Below, piece by piece: positions 19,101 to 29,037 of a DNA stretch of 64,000 nucleotides (position 1 is its first letter; the number at the start of each line of letters is the position of its first letter). Location: the NCBI GenBank assembly GCA_028277345.1, contig JANQGM010000012.1:16408-80407 (forward strand), read 5' to 3'. A program made the translations under genes and the position numbers. The notes beneath the pieces were generated by a model, which saw only the letters and a program-made list of their open reading frames with translations, was not told the origin of the DNA and did no database searches. This stretch comes from Candidatus Bipolaricaulota bacterium (GTDB lineage: Bacteria; Bipolaricaulota; Bipolaricaulia; UBA7950; UBA9294).

Positions 19101-20477
19101 ATGACTGACTATGCATCGCTGAAGCATCAAATCGATGAGGGTGGGATTGCGTTCGTCGATTTCCGGATTGCCGATTTTGCCGGACGATTTCGGCACCTGA
19201 CCATTCCTTCCGCCCGATTCACGCCGCAACTGATCGCAGAAGGTTTGGGGTTTGATGGGTCCAATTACGGCTACCGCGCAGTCGCCGGGAGCGATATGGT
19301 GCTTATCCCCGATTTGGCGTCCGCCTATGTCGAAGAACGTGGCGGTGAGAAGGTTCTGTCGGTCATTGCCGATATCCATGACGCTGAGACGCGCCAGCCT
19401 GCAACCATCGACCCTCGAGGGATCGCCTCGTCTGCCATCGACTATGCGCGAACGGCGGGGATTGCGGATGATGTCCGAGTCAGCCCGGAGTTCGAGTTCT
19501 ACGTGTTCGACGATGTGTTCTATGACACGGAAAACGGAACCAGCTGCATTGAGATCCAGCCGGCTGAAGCGTGCGACCACCGCCGGGGCATCGGCAATAC
19601 GCCGCAATCCGCCTATCATGCGCCCTTGCATCAAGACCGGCTGTTCGATTTTCGCTGTGATGTTGCGCGGCAAATCGAGCAAGCCGGAATCCCTGTGAAA
19701 TATCATCATCACGAGGTCGGCGCCTTCGGACAGCAGGAGATCGAGCTGGGATTCGATTCTCTCGTTCGCATGGCGGATGCGACGTTTATCGTCAAATCGC
19801 TCGTTCACAACACGGCCGTCGAACGGGGCTTGACGGCCACGTTCTTGCCGAAACCGATGCACGGAGAAGCGGGCAACGGCATGCACCTTCATCAGTACAT
19901 GGTGAAGAATGGGGAGAACGTGTTCGCGGCGGATGATGGATTATCCGAACTGGCGTTGTGCTATGTCGGCGGATTGCTCAAGCACGGCCGTAGCTTGATG
20001 GCTTGGACGAACCCGTCGACCAACTCCTTCCGGCGCCTTGTTCCCGGCTTCGAAGCGCCCGTTCATCTTGTTTTCGGATCGGCGAATCGAACGGCCGCGG
20101 TGCGGGTCCCCGCCTATGCTCGAGGCGATAAGCGGCGAATCGAATTGCGGACCATGGATGCGACGTGCAATCCCTATCTGGCGTACGCGGCGATCGTGAT
20201 GGCGGGCATCGATGGGATTGAGCGTGGCCTGAACGCGAAAGACCTAGGATTCGGTCCCTTTGAGACCGACCTCTACGAGAAGAATCATGGCGAAGCGGCG
20301 CCACGCAGCCTTGGCGAAGCGCTGGATTGTCTTGAGGAAGATCACGCCTACTTGAGGCGAGGAGACGTTTTCTCCGAAGAGGAGATCGAGCATTGGATTC
20401 GAACCAAACGGGCAGATGTCGAGGCACTGGCGCAACGCCCCCATCCCCATGAGTACGTCATGTACTACGACCTCTAA
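19101..20477 (+). CDS. glnA: Glutamine synthetase family protein
   Basis: FVDFRIADFAGRFRHLTIP, EFEFYVFD, NGMHLHQYM, RLVPGFEAPVHLVFGSANRTAAVRVP. Confidence 0.9.
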   Translation: MTDYASLKHQIDEGGIAFVDFRIADFAGRFRHLTIPSARFTPQLIAEGLGFDGSNYGYRAVAGSDMVLIPDLASAYVEERGGEKVLSVIADIHDAETRQPATIDPRGIASSAIDYARTAGIADDVRVSPEFEFYVFDDVFYDTENGTSCIEIQPAEACDHRRGIGNTPQSAYHAPLHQDRLFDFRCDVARQIEQAGIPVKYHHHEVGAFGQQEIELGFDSLVRMADATFIVKSLVHNTAVERGLTATFLPKPMHGEAGNGMHLHQYMVKNGENVFAADDGLSELALCYVGGLLKHGRSLMAWTNPSTNSFRRLVPGFEAPVHLVFGSANRTAAVRVPAYARGDKRRIELRTMDATCNPYLAYAAIVMAGIDGIERGLNAKDLGFGPFETDLYEKNHGEAAPRSLGEALDCLEEDHAYLRRGDVFSEEEIEHWIRTKRADVEALAQRPHPHEYVMYYDL

Positions 20478-20482
20478 AAACA

Positions 20483-20526
20483 TTGAGGCACGCGAAGACC
20501 ATCACCGGGGTCTTGGCGTGCCTCAA
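20483..20526 (-). terminator. Hairpin terminator, likely serving the convergent genes
   Basis: TTGAGGCACGC-g-AAGAC...GTCTT-g-GCGTGCCTCAA. The AAAAA run at its left gives a U-tract on the minus strand. Confidence 0.7.
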
Positions 20527-20529
20527 AAT

Positions 20530-20703
20530 CTACTTCTTCTTCTCTTCACGGTCGAGGTACTGAAGGATGGCTTCAACAACAAGATAGTTGATCGATCGAT
20601 CGACTTTTTCTGCTAGACGATCCAATCGCTCGATGGGTTTCTTATCCAGCTTGCTCTTGGGAATGTAGATCGACAACGTCGTCACTTCGCTTTTGCGCAC
20701 CAC
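20530..20703 (-). CDS. Small ribbon-helix-helix (CopG/Arc-like) regulator
   Basis: Minus-strand SD GAGGAGGTGATTGTA then GTG; ...TTLSIYIPKSKLDKKPIERLDRLAEKVDRSINYLVVEAILQYLDREEKKK. Confidence 0.7.
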   Translation of the reverse strand: MVRKSEVTTLSIYIPKSKLDKKPIERLDRLAEKVDRSINYLVVEAILQYLDREEKKK

Positions 20704-20800
20704 TACAATCACCTCCTCTTTTTCATCGAGGTCTTTTGCTTTGTGTTTTAGCCTACACCAAATAATGGAGAATGTGCAACTCTATGACAAACACAAAGAA

Positions 20801-20827
20801 AAAAGAGCCTCGCGAGGAGGCTCTTTT
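20801..20827 (-). terminator. Rho-independent terminator for the 20862..21581 gene
   Basis: AAAAGAGCCTC-GCGAG-GAGGCTCTTTT; minus-strand U-tract TTTTTTCTTTG. Confidence 0.75.
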
Positions 20828-20861
20828 CGAATCCATGAATCTTCTGGATTAGCACATGAAA

Positions 20862-21581
20862 CTAGCGCAGAACGAACCGGAAGGTATAGTATGCGATCTC
20901 CCGGCCTTCGCACGCTTCGGGCTTTTCTGTCCGGCATTCTTTGGGCATGCTGGATTCGCCGGGGCATCCGTCTTCGTTGCGATACTCCATCTTCGGATGC
21001 TGGCAACCCTTGCCGGCGGCTCGTTCAACGGCCAAAACTAGCGTAAAGGTGCCTTCGGATAAAATGCCTCTCGTCAGCGAGGGTCCCTCCTCGTCCGTCC
21101 AAACGATTTCCGATACCGGAATGACGGCATCGAACAGATCGCCTGCCGGAGCAATCGAGATGGTCCTGCCTGGGGCGAAGAACTCATACCCTGCCTCATT
21201 GACTACGTTCACCGTATTGCCATTGGGCAACTGGAGCGAACAGCGATCCCAAAGGATGTTGATGACATCATCCGAGACGTTGTGAATCCAAAACGGAATC
21301 TTGCTTTCCAGCTCGTCCTCGACAAAGGCGCCATGGAAGGCAATGCGGATGGTGTCGTCGTAGAAGACGGCCTTCTCCGAATAGATCGGATCCAGCATTT
21401 CCAAAGATTGGCGCAGAATGACGTGCGTTTCCGGCATTGGCTCTTCCTCGACGACGACCGGCGTGGGGGTTTCGGCCACGGGCTCCGGCGCGTCAGAGGC
21501 CAAAAACAGCCCGAATAACAGCAGCGCACCCATTATGCCTGCAATAACGGCAATCTTTCCCAAATCGTTCACTACACTCAC
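20862..21581 (-). CDS. Membrane-anchored protein of unknown function
   Basis: Single N-terminal TM (IAVIAGIMGALLLFGLFLAS), Pro/Glu-rich linker, then an extracytoplasmic domain. Confidence 0.7.
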   Translation of the reverse strand: MSVVNDLGKIAVIAGIMGALLLFGLFLASDAPEPVAETPTPVVVEEEPMPETHVILRQSLEMLDPIYSEKAVFYDDTIRIAFHGAFVEDELESKIPFWIHNVSDDVINILWDRCSLQLPNGNTVNVVNEAGYEFFAPGRTISIAPAGDLFDAVIPVSEIVWTDEEGPSLTRGILSEGTFTLVLAVERAAGKGCQHPKMEYRNEDGCPGESSMPKECRTEKPEACEGREIAYYTFRFVLR

Positions 21582-21715
21582 CCCTCCTGGTCAGTACTCC
21601 CTGAACTCGTGACATGCTACCCCGGAAACACCCAGAAGGTGGGAGGAACCTGACCGGTACAAGAGGGAACTGTGTCTGCTGATAAATCGGCATGCGGATG
21701 GCGAAAATGAAGTGA

Positions 21716-21787
21716 GCTAGCGAAAGGAGTCGAACCTCCGACCGATGGTTTACGAAACCACTGCTCTACCACTGAGCTACTCTAGTG
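21716..21787 (-). tRNA. tRNA-Thr (anticodon CGT), imperfect acceptor stem (possible tRNA pseudogene)
   Basis: ACTAGAGTAGCTCAGTGGTAGAGCAGTGGTTTCGTAAACCATCGGTCGGAGGTTCGACTCCTTTCGCTAGC; anticodon loop TTCGTAA; A1-C72 and A6-G67 mismatches. Confidence 0.7.
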
Positions 21788-21935
21788 GTAGGGTGAGCTT
21801 CAGAAGCCTGAAAGCGATAAAAAAGACGGCCTTACCAGAGTGAGTCCAAGTGACGGTGAAAATGTCCCCCAAATCCGAAGACTATCCGGTCATAAGCAAC
21901 GTGACGCTCGATAACTTTGAGCATTTATCCAATCC

Positions 21936-22127
21936 ATGCTGGATTCAGGGCTCTCAAGAGGTTGGTCGCGCTGCCAAGCTATGATCAATTGCGCCTACTG
22001 TCTCCCGCGTTATCGAGAACCTGAAACTATCTTCTTTCCGTGCCGAGAAATCGGAGAGCTTCTGGACTGCTCACGACAGCAAATCAGCGTATGCAGGCAA
22101 AGAGCAGTGGCAGAGGGAAATTGGTAA
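21936..22127 (+). pseudogene. Possible remnant of an HTH-containing accessory gene
   Basis: 63-aa ORF ending ...FFPCREIGELLDCSRQQISVCRQRAVAEGNW*, HTH-like, followed by a stop and apparent decay. Confidence 0.35.
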
Positions 22128-22229
22128 AAGTGAAGTCGCGCTTGTATACACAGAAGTTAGACGCAGAGTTCCAATTGAGATAGCACTCTTAGCCGCTCTT
22201 GAGATGCAACGAACGGCTGAGCCCCACCA

Positions 22230-23568
22230 TCAGAATTGAACGCTATTGCCCTTGATGTCGTAGTTCAGTGTTGTAGCTGGAGCGTCCTTTTTCCCGGCTG
22301 GCTGTGGATCATCCCATTGATTCGACTTCGCATACACTGTGCCCGATCCAGTTTTGGGTCCTAAGACGCGCAAGTTATGGTCCGTGTTGTCCCTGATAAT
22401 GTTATCACCCAAAGATCCCAGTGGACCTCCACCAAGGTCAACTAAGTCTGTGCCACTGATGGTTATGCCATACTTGTTCAGCCGGAACTCGTTGTTGTGG
22501 ATCTTGAAGCCCTCGGGAGGCCACAAAGTTCCAGCTTGAATCCACAGTGCGCTGTCTGCTGAACCGATGAAGCTATTCGAGAAGATCTCACTTAGGCCAC
22601 TCTGATAGAGCGCTATTGTGCCAGATGAGTTGTTGCTGTCAAGTATCGTGTGCTCCGCTGTGCCTCTGATTTCAAGGGAACAGTTCTCTCGGATCGTGTT
22701 TGATCTAAGAGTCAAGCGTTGACAGTCTGTGAACGTGCTATGGGCCTTCAGTTCACAGCTAGAAACGAAGAGAGAACCAAGAACTGTCGCATGGATTGCG
22801 TACACGTGTGAGTTCCGAAGCTCAACATCTCCTTGCGTTGATATCTCCAAGCCCACAGCACTGGTCATGACGTTCTCAAGCACAGCTCCCGCACCTTGCA
22901 GTCTCAAGTGCTGACGGAACCACACGTTTGATGCTCGGCAGTCTGTACCCAACTCCACACGGCATTCGATTGTGGTAGCGCTCTTGCTAGGCGTATTGCC
23001 TTGGAGGGTCGTGCTGGCTGGAATCTCCAGTGTCTGTGCTCCGCTTCCATACGCCCCGGGTGCAAGGTGAACAGTGCATGTCCCAGAGTTGAACTCGAGC
23101 GCTGAGATAGCCTTTGGCAGATCCCTGAACGGATTTGCGAAAGAACCATCTCCACCTACGTCATCTCCGTTGCGTGAGTCGACAAAGATGTCGCGATAGG
23201 TTGTAGAAGGAAAGACGTCGACAAGCATCTCTAGATGATCAGTGAGTCCGTCGTTGTCTGTGACGGTAAGGCGAACCCAGTAACGATCGGAAGATGTATA
23301 GGTATGCAAGACTGCGCATCCTGAGGCGGTGCTTCCGTCTCCGAATTCCCATAAGGTAGTCAGCGATCTCCCCATCAGGATCATAGGCTGTTCGCGCGTC
23401 AAACTCCACGGTCAGTGGCAGTGTTCCTGCTGGGTAGCCCCAAGAGAATGCTGCTAGGGGAGGGGACTCGGAAATCGAACACCCTGCGAGTAATGAGATC
23501 GCAACACAAAGCGCAGTATCTCGAAACCGCTTCCACCAACGTGTACGCGACTGGAAAAGAATCGTCAA
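22230..23568 (-). pseudogene. Frameshifted lipoprotein: lipobox, PKD domain, right-handed beta-helix
   Basis: Upstream frame has LLAGC lipobox and VEFDARTAYDPDGEIADY (PKD start). The next frame continues LWEFGDGSTASG...HTYTSSDRYWVRLTVTDNDG plus beta-helix repeats. Frame switch near 23349-23356. Confidence 0.7.
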
Positions 23569-23798
23569 CTCACCTCCGTGTGAACGCCTGTGACCGAGAT
23601 TTATCCTGGCATCTTCGAACCAAGCTCCCAGGCAATCTATCACATGCTGTCGCCCTTGTGAAATGCTCCTAGAATATGTTGCTAGCATAATACGGTCCTT
23701 GACTCCGACCTGATAGATATCGCAGATTGGTTATGCGGTCATATGACCTTGAGCAGTGCAATAAGACATATCCTACTCTTGAAGAACAGGGCGATCTG

Positions 23799-23870
23799 AG
23801 CCAGCGAGAGGAGTCGAACCTCCGACCGATGGTTTACGAAACCATTGCTCTACCACTGAGCTACGCTGGC
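23799..23870 (-). tRNA. tRNA-Thr (anticodon CGT)
   Basis: GCCAGCGTAGCTCAGTGGTAGAGCAATGGTTTCGTAAACCATCGGTCGGAGGTTCGACTCCTCTCGCTGGC; perfect 7-bp acceptor stem. Confidence 0.9.
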
Positions 23871-23922
23871 AGTACAATCAGGGATTATATCATGCGTAGA
23901 AACGCCTTCAACTGGAGGAGAC

Positions 23923-25515
23923 ATGGACGGATTGTCGATTGCCGCTTCGCTCGCGGAGATCGTTCCGCGGATCGCTGAGGGCATCATCCGTACGATCTAT
24001 CAGCCGGATCGCATGCGCTTCGTGCTGCGTCTCTTCTCGGGGCAGGACGTTCGTCTCGTGATTGACCTTCAGGAGGCAACCCTTCGAATCGCCGAGCACG
24101 CGGAACCCAATCCCGAGACGCCCTCGACCTTCGTGATGTTGCTTCGCAAGCACCTTCGCGGTGGGCGCATCCTTCATGCGCATCAATCAGGGTGGGATCG
24201 GATCATCACGCTGGAAATCCATCGGCGAGAGGGAAGCCATCTGCACGTTTATGCGCTGATCGCAGAGCTGGTCGGGATGCGTGGCAATCTCCATCTGTTG
24301 AAAGAGGGCCGCTTGATCAGGTCCCTGCGTTCGGATCACCGAAATCAGCCCGGAGGACCGTTCCACCCCCTCCTCGGACAGGACAAAGTCGATCCGAGTG
24401 ACGTGACGCCCGATCAGCTGGAACGCTGGTTTTCTGTGGAGGACGTAGAAAGGGCTCTTGCTTCCAAGGTCGAAGGGATCGGACGTGAGACGGCGGCGGA
24501 CCTTGCGGCCTCTGCAACCAGCGATGACCTGCCGCTTGAGATCAGCCTTCGGCTGAAGGCGTGGATGCCGTATGTCAAGGCCCCGTGCCCACATGTGTCC
24601 GAAGATGGTTCTCGCGCCACCTTCTATCCGCTGCCGCTTCCAGCAACGCCTGCGGAGTCTTTCCAGGCGGCCTTGGAGACGGTCGTTCGTGAAGCGGGTG
24701 TAGCTGACGTGACTGCGGGAGATCCGATCCTTCAGCGACTCAAGCGCGGCATCAAGAAACGAAAACGAACCATCGTCAAGCTTGAGGACTGGCTCTCAGC
24801 GTCCGATGAGGCGGATCGAATGCAGGACGAGGCGAACTTGCTCATGATTCATCAAGCTGAACTGGTTCGAGGCGCCGCATCGGCAGTCTTGGTGGATCCC
24901 GAAACCGAACAAAAGGTTTCGATTCGCTTGGATCCCTCGTTGTCTCCCATCGAGAATGCCCAAGCCTTGTATCAGCGTGCGAAGCGCATTCGGCGCGGAC
25001 ATCCGCATGTGCATGCGCGCCTCCGAAAGATCCAGGGGGAGCTGTCGCTGCTCCGCAAGGCGGCCGACGTTTACCGTGCTACCGGCGAGCTCGACGCTGG
25101 TGTCCAGGCTCTGATCGACGTGCGCCAGAAGCAACGTCCACCCGCCAAGAAGGCCGTTCCCTTCAGACAGGTCGAGTTGGAGGGCTATCAGATTTGGGTG
25201 GGCAAGAGTGCACGACAGAACGACGCCCTTCTCAAGGCGGCCTCAGCGAACGATCTGTGGATGCATGCAAAGGACTACGCGGGCTCGCACGTCGTGATCC
25301 GAGCGCGCGGATCGGAATCGCTTCCGGATGCCGTCATTCAAGAGGCGGCGAGGCTGGCCGCTCGCTACTCCAAAGCCGAGGGTGAGCGGCGGGTCGAGGT
25401 CACGATGACACGTGTCAAGAATGTTCGTAAGCCCAAGGGTGCACCGGCGGGGCTGGTAAACGTACGAGACACGGATACACTGACCGTCGAACTTGAGGAG
25501 AAGGAATCTAGATGA
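23923..25515 (+). CDS. rqcH: NFACT family / Rqc2 homolog RqcH
   Basis: NFACT-N-like N-terminus (RFVLRLFSGQDVRLVIDLQEATLRI) and NFACT-R segment (YQIWVGKSARQNDALLKAASANDLWMHAKDYAGSHVVIRARG). Confidence 0.9.
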   Translation: MDGLSIAASLAEIVPRIAEGIIRTIYQPDRMRFVLRLFSGQDVRLVIDLQEATLRIAEHAEPNPETPSTFVMLLRKHLRGGRILHAHQSGWDRIITLEIHRREGSHLHVYALIAELVGMRGNLHLLKEGRLIRSLRSDHRNQPGGPFHPLLGQDKVDPSDVTPDQLERWFSVEDVERALASKVEGIGRETAADLAASATSDDLPLEISLRLKAWMPYVKAPCPHVSEDGSRATFYPLPLPATPAESFQAALETVVREAGVADVTAGDPILQRLKRGIKKRKRTIVKLEDWLSASDEADRMQDEANLLMIHQAELVRGAASAVLVDPETEQKVSIRLDPSLSPIENAQALYQRAKRIRRGHPHVHARLRKIQGELSLLRKAADVYRATGELDAGVQALIDVRQKQRPPAKKAVPFRQVELEGYQIWVGKSARQNDALLKAASANDLWMHAKDYAGSHVVIRARGSESLPDAVIQEAARLAARYSKAEGERRVEVTMTRVKNVRKPKGAPAGLVNVRDTDTLTVELEEKESR

Positions 25516-26204
25516 ATATCGATCCGATTCTACGTGTGATACTCTCGATCGCCGCTGTCATTCCGGCGATCGTGTTTCATGAAGTTGCTCACGGATACAC
25601 AGCCTTCCGGCTAGGTGATCCCACGGCGCGCAATCTTGGACGACTTACGCTGAATCCGATTGCTCATGTGGATCCCATTGGCACCATCCTAGTACCGCTT
25701 GTGTTGGTTATCTTGGGCTCTGCAGTATTCGGTTGGGCGAAACCGGTTCCCGTGAATCCGCGCTACTTCCGAAACCCATTCCGAGGGATGCTTTTCGTCG
25801 CAATATCCGGACCACTGACCAATATCGCAATGGGCTTGTCCGCGATCGCAATCGGTCGCGTGGCAATTTCGATATTGCCTTATGTTCAAGTCCTAACCTC
25901 AACATCGTTTTTTGGTATCTTGGCACGAGCAGTTTTTTACTTCCTCGGGGTTTTGGCCATTATCAACATGTTCTTAGCGGTTCTAAACATGATTCCTATA
26001 CCGCCTCTGGATGGCTCGCGCGTTTTGACTTATTTCCTTCCGACGGAGGGAAAACGGATGATGCTTTCGCTAGAACGGTATGGATTTATCATCATCGCGG
26101 CGATGCTCTACCTCAGAGTCTTTAGCGGGTTGTTCTCTGTGGTTCTCGGAGTTATTGAGAAACTGCTTGGGCAGCAATGGATTCTGTTGATGAATCAACT
26201 CTAG
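25512..26204 (+). CDS. Site-2 protease family (M50) membrane metallopeptidase
   Basis: HEVAH zinc motif (VFHEVAHGYTAFRLGD); NMIPIPPLDGSRV. Confidence 0.92.
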   Translation: MNIDPILRVILSIAAVIPAIVFHEVAHGYTAFRLGDPTARNLGRLTLNPIAHVDPIGTILVPLVLVILGSAVFGWAKPVPVNPRYFRNPFRGMLFVAISGPLTNIAMGLSAIAIGRVAISILPYVQVLTSTSFFGILARAVFYFLGVLAIINMFLAVLNMIPIPPLDGSRVLTYFLPTEGKRMMLSLERYGFIIIAAMLYLRVFSGLFSVVLGVIEKLLGQQWILLMNQL

Positions 26205-26214
26205 GGGAGCGGCA

Positions 26215-26243
26215 TTGCCGTTACCATCTGCGTTTCGTATAAT
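26215..26243 (+). promoter_or_regulatory. Sigma-70-like promoter for tig
   Basis: TTGCCG (26215-26220), 17-bp spacer, TATAAT (26238-26243). Confidence 0.7.
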
Positions 26244-26280
26244 CCGGCCATCTTCAGAATCCTGGGAGTTTCCGAACCGA

Positions 26281-27557
26281 TGAGCATTAAAGCCGACTAT
26301 CAAATCACCGAGCGACAGGAGATCGAGGCCACCATTCGTGTGACCGTGCCAGTCGAAGGTGTCATCCAGCAGATTGACGCCGTCTATCGTGAGTATGCCA
26401 AGGAGGTCCGGGTCCCCGGATTCCGCAAGGGACATGTCCCGAAGAGCTTTCTGGACAGCCGTTTCGGGCGAGAGGTCTTTCTTCAAGAAGCGTTGGATGC
26501 ATTGCAACGAAAGCACTTTCCCGTTGCCGTCACGGAATTGGAGTTGCGCCCCGTATCGACGCCGTCGCTTGAGATTGTGGAGTCGGGCGAGGACTCCCCC
26601 CTCGTTTTCACGGCCAGCTTTGCGGTGCTTCCGATCGTCAGCATCGACAGCACCGAAGGGTTAAAGGCGACAATCCCACCCCTGAAGCCGGTGAGCGAGG
26701 AGGACGTCAACTCGGCATTGGAAGAGGTTCAGCAACAATTCGGCGTTCTCGGTGAAAGGGAGGGTGAAGAGATTGCCGATGGCGATCTCGTGCGCGTGAA
26801 GGAAGGCGAACAGGAATGGGATACCCGAGCGATGCAGGATAATCCCATCACCCAGCATCTTGTGGGAGCTGCAGTGGGCTCCACTGTGGAGATCGACGCC
26901 GAATTGCCGGACGGCAAACCGCTCCAGACGTCCCTGGAGATTGTTGGACTGCGGCAAGTGATCCTTCCGGATGTCGATGATGATTTGGCGAAAGATGCGG
27001 GGTACGACGATCTCGCGACGCTGAAGAAGGATATTGAAGAGAAGATCAGCAAACGGCGAAAGGACCTGCGGGAACAGTGGCTGCATTCCGCGTTGCTGGA
27101 CGATCTTCTCGGGAAGACCGAGATCCCGCTTCCGGACGCATTCATCGATGATCTTGTCTCGGACGAGATCAGCCGAATGAAGGAATCCTTGGAACGGCCG
27201 GAATCCAATCGTACCTTTGCCGAGTACCTTGAACAGCGCGAACTCTCCGAGGACGAGCTCAGGGATGAGATCAAGACATCGGTGGAAGGCCGCGTTCGCC
27301 GAGAGTTGTTGATGCGGCAATTGGCCGACGATCTTGAGATCGCCATTGACGATGATGAGCTGGGACGTTTGGCTGAAGAAGAGGCCGCCTCGTATGATGA
27401 AGACCCGGTGCGCTTTACCGCGCGCCTGAAAGCGGAGGATCGCTGGGAAGACTACCGGATCGGCAAGGTCAACGAGCGGATTTTCGCGACGCTGGAAAAA
27501 ACGGCTGTGATCACCGAACAAGAGCCACAAGAGTCAAACGAGGAGGCGGACGAATGA
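26281..27557 (+). CDS. tig: Trigger factor
   Basis: VPVEGVIQQIDAVYREYAKEVRVPGFRKGHVPKSFLDSRFGREV, FKBP-like middle domain, acidic C-terminus. Confidence 0.93.
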
Positions 27558-28138
27558 CCCAGATCCCTTTTGTCATCGACCATACGGGACATACTGAACG
27601 ATCGTATGATATCTACTCACGCCTCTTGGAGGACCGTATCATCTTTTTACGGGATGCCATTGACGATGAAGTGGCGAACGTGGTGATCGCGCAGATTCTT
27701 TTCCTGGCGGCCAAGGATCCGTCGAAAGACATTCGCCTCTACATCAATTCTCCTGGGGGAATCATTACGGCTGGGCTGGCGATCTATGACACGATGCGCT
27801 TCGTGAAGTGCGATGTTGCCACCATCTGCATCGGCCAAGCGGCCAGTATGGCGGCCGTGTTATTGACAGCGGGTGCGGAAGGTAAGCGATCGGCGCTTCC
27901 CAATTCCCGGATCTTGTTGCATCAAGCCTCGGGAGGCGCGCAGGGCCAAGCTGCGGATGTGCGGATTCAAACCGAAGAGCTGTATCGGCTGCAGGATTTG
28001 CTCGTGAAGATCATCTCGCAACACACGGGCAAGCAGAAGCGAACGGTTCAAAAGGACATCGATCGCGACAAGTACATGTCCGCGGACGAAGCGATCGAGT
28101 ATGGCTTGATCGACTCGATCATTCCGCCGCGAGGCTAG
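27554..28138 (+). CDS. clpP: ATP-dependent Clp protease proteolytic subunit
   Basis: SRLLEDRIIFLRDAIDDEVANVVIAQILFL, SPGG, GQAASMAAVLL (Ser), ILLHQASGGAQGQ (His). Confidence 0.95.
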   Translation: MTQIPFVIDHTGHTERSYDIYSRLLEDRIIFLRDAIDDEVANVVIAQILFLAAKDPSKDIRLYINSPGGIITAGLAIYDTMRFVKCDVATICIGQAASMAAVLLTAGAEGKRSALPNSRILLHQASGGAQGQAADVRIQTEELYRLQDLLVKIISQHTGKQKRTVQKDIDRDKYMSADEAIEYGLIDSIIPPRG

Positions 28139-28139
28139 A

Positions 28140-28991
28140 ATGAGCTCGGCGGGAAGCTGGCGATCGATCCCCAAGATCGACGTTCACGCGCACATCGTTC
28201 TGCATCAGCGTGATGACACGGATCTCGTTCTCCATGAGCCGAAGGCGCAACTACGGCTCATGGAGAAGCACAACGTCCGTTGTGCCTGCATCCTACCCAT
28301 CAACTATCCGGAGTACTTTCCGTTGCGTCCCGAACGAGCCCTCGATTGGCTGCGCGCCAACAACGAGATCCAAGCCGACATCATGCGTACTGCGCCGGAG
28401 CGGTTGCTCGCATTCGCCGATTGCCGCATCGATGGCGCCTATGCCCTCAGGGAACGGGTGCACAGTGAGCTTCGCCGTGCGATCGAGGAGCTTGGTTTAC
28501 GCGGGCTGAAAATCCATCCCTCCAATCTCAAGACACCGGCGGACGACGGTCGGCTTCGCCAGTGGCTGGATGCGGTCGACGCGCAGCGCGTGCCCGTTGT
28601 TTTTCATTCCAACCCCTCAGGCAGCGACCCTCAGTTCGACGAGTCGGCGCCGCGCACGATCTATCGAGCCATCTACGGTCGCAGCACGGTGTTTACGGTG
28701 GCTCACATGGGCGGGGCAGCCTTTCTGGAAACCTTGGGTGGAGACGGATACGTCGGGACATCGTACGGATTGCTGCTGATCGCCGATCTTCACGGAGTCG
28801 ACTTCTGCGAACGGCTCTTGCGGCGAATCGGCATCGACCGTGTCCTGTTTGGCACCGATGTCCCCATCTTCAGCTACGAGGACTACGAGCGCGTCTTCGA
28901 TGCCATGGGTCTGACACGCGAAGAGATGGAAAAGATCGCCTACCGCAACGCCGAGCGCATGCTGGCCGGACGTCCGCCCCTCGATTCATAG
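28140..28991 (+). CDS. Amidohydrolase family protein (TIM-barrel)
   Basis: KIDVHAHIVLH, GLKIHPSN, VLFGTDVPIFSYEDY. Confidence 0.85.
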   Translation: MSSAGSWRSIPKIDVHAHIVLHQRDDTDLVLHEPKAQLRLMEKHNVRCACILPINYPEYFPLRPERALDWLRANNEIQADIMRTAPERLLAFADCRIDGAYALRERVHSELRRAIEELGLRGLKIHPSNLKTPADDGRLRQWLDAVDAQRVPVVFHSNPSGSDPQFDESAPRTIYRAIYGRSTVFTVAHMGGAAFLETLGGDGYVGTSYGLLLIADLHGVDFCERLLRRIGIDRVLFGTDVPIFSYEDYERVFDAMGLTREEMEKIAYRNAERMLAGRPPLDS

Positions 28992-29037
28992 GGTCGGAGT
29001 TCGTCGTCCTGCCGCCGCGCATCGCGTAGAGTGAACC

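Noticed and set aside
23799-25515. tRNA-Thr next to rqcH as a hint of Thr-containing tailing
   Set aside because: Bacterial RqcH is known for Ala tailing; proximity alone is weak and the genes are divergent. Likely coincidence.
26661-27530. 289-aa minus-strand ORF
   Set aside because: Antisense to the trigger factor gene; no family features.
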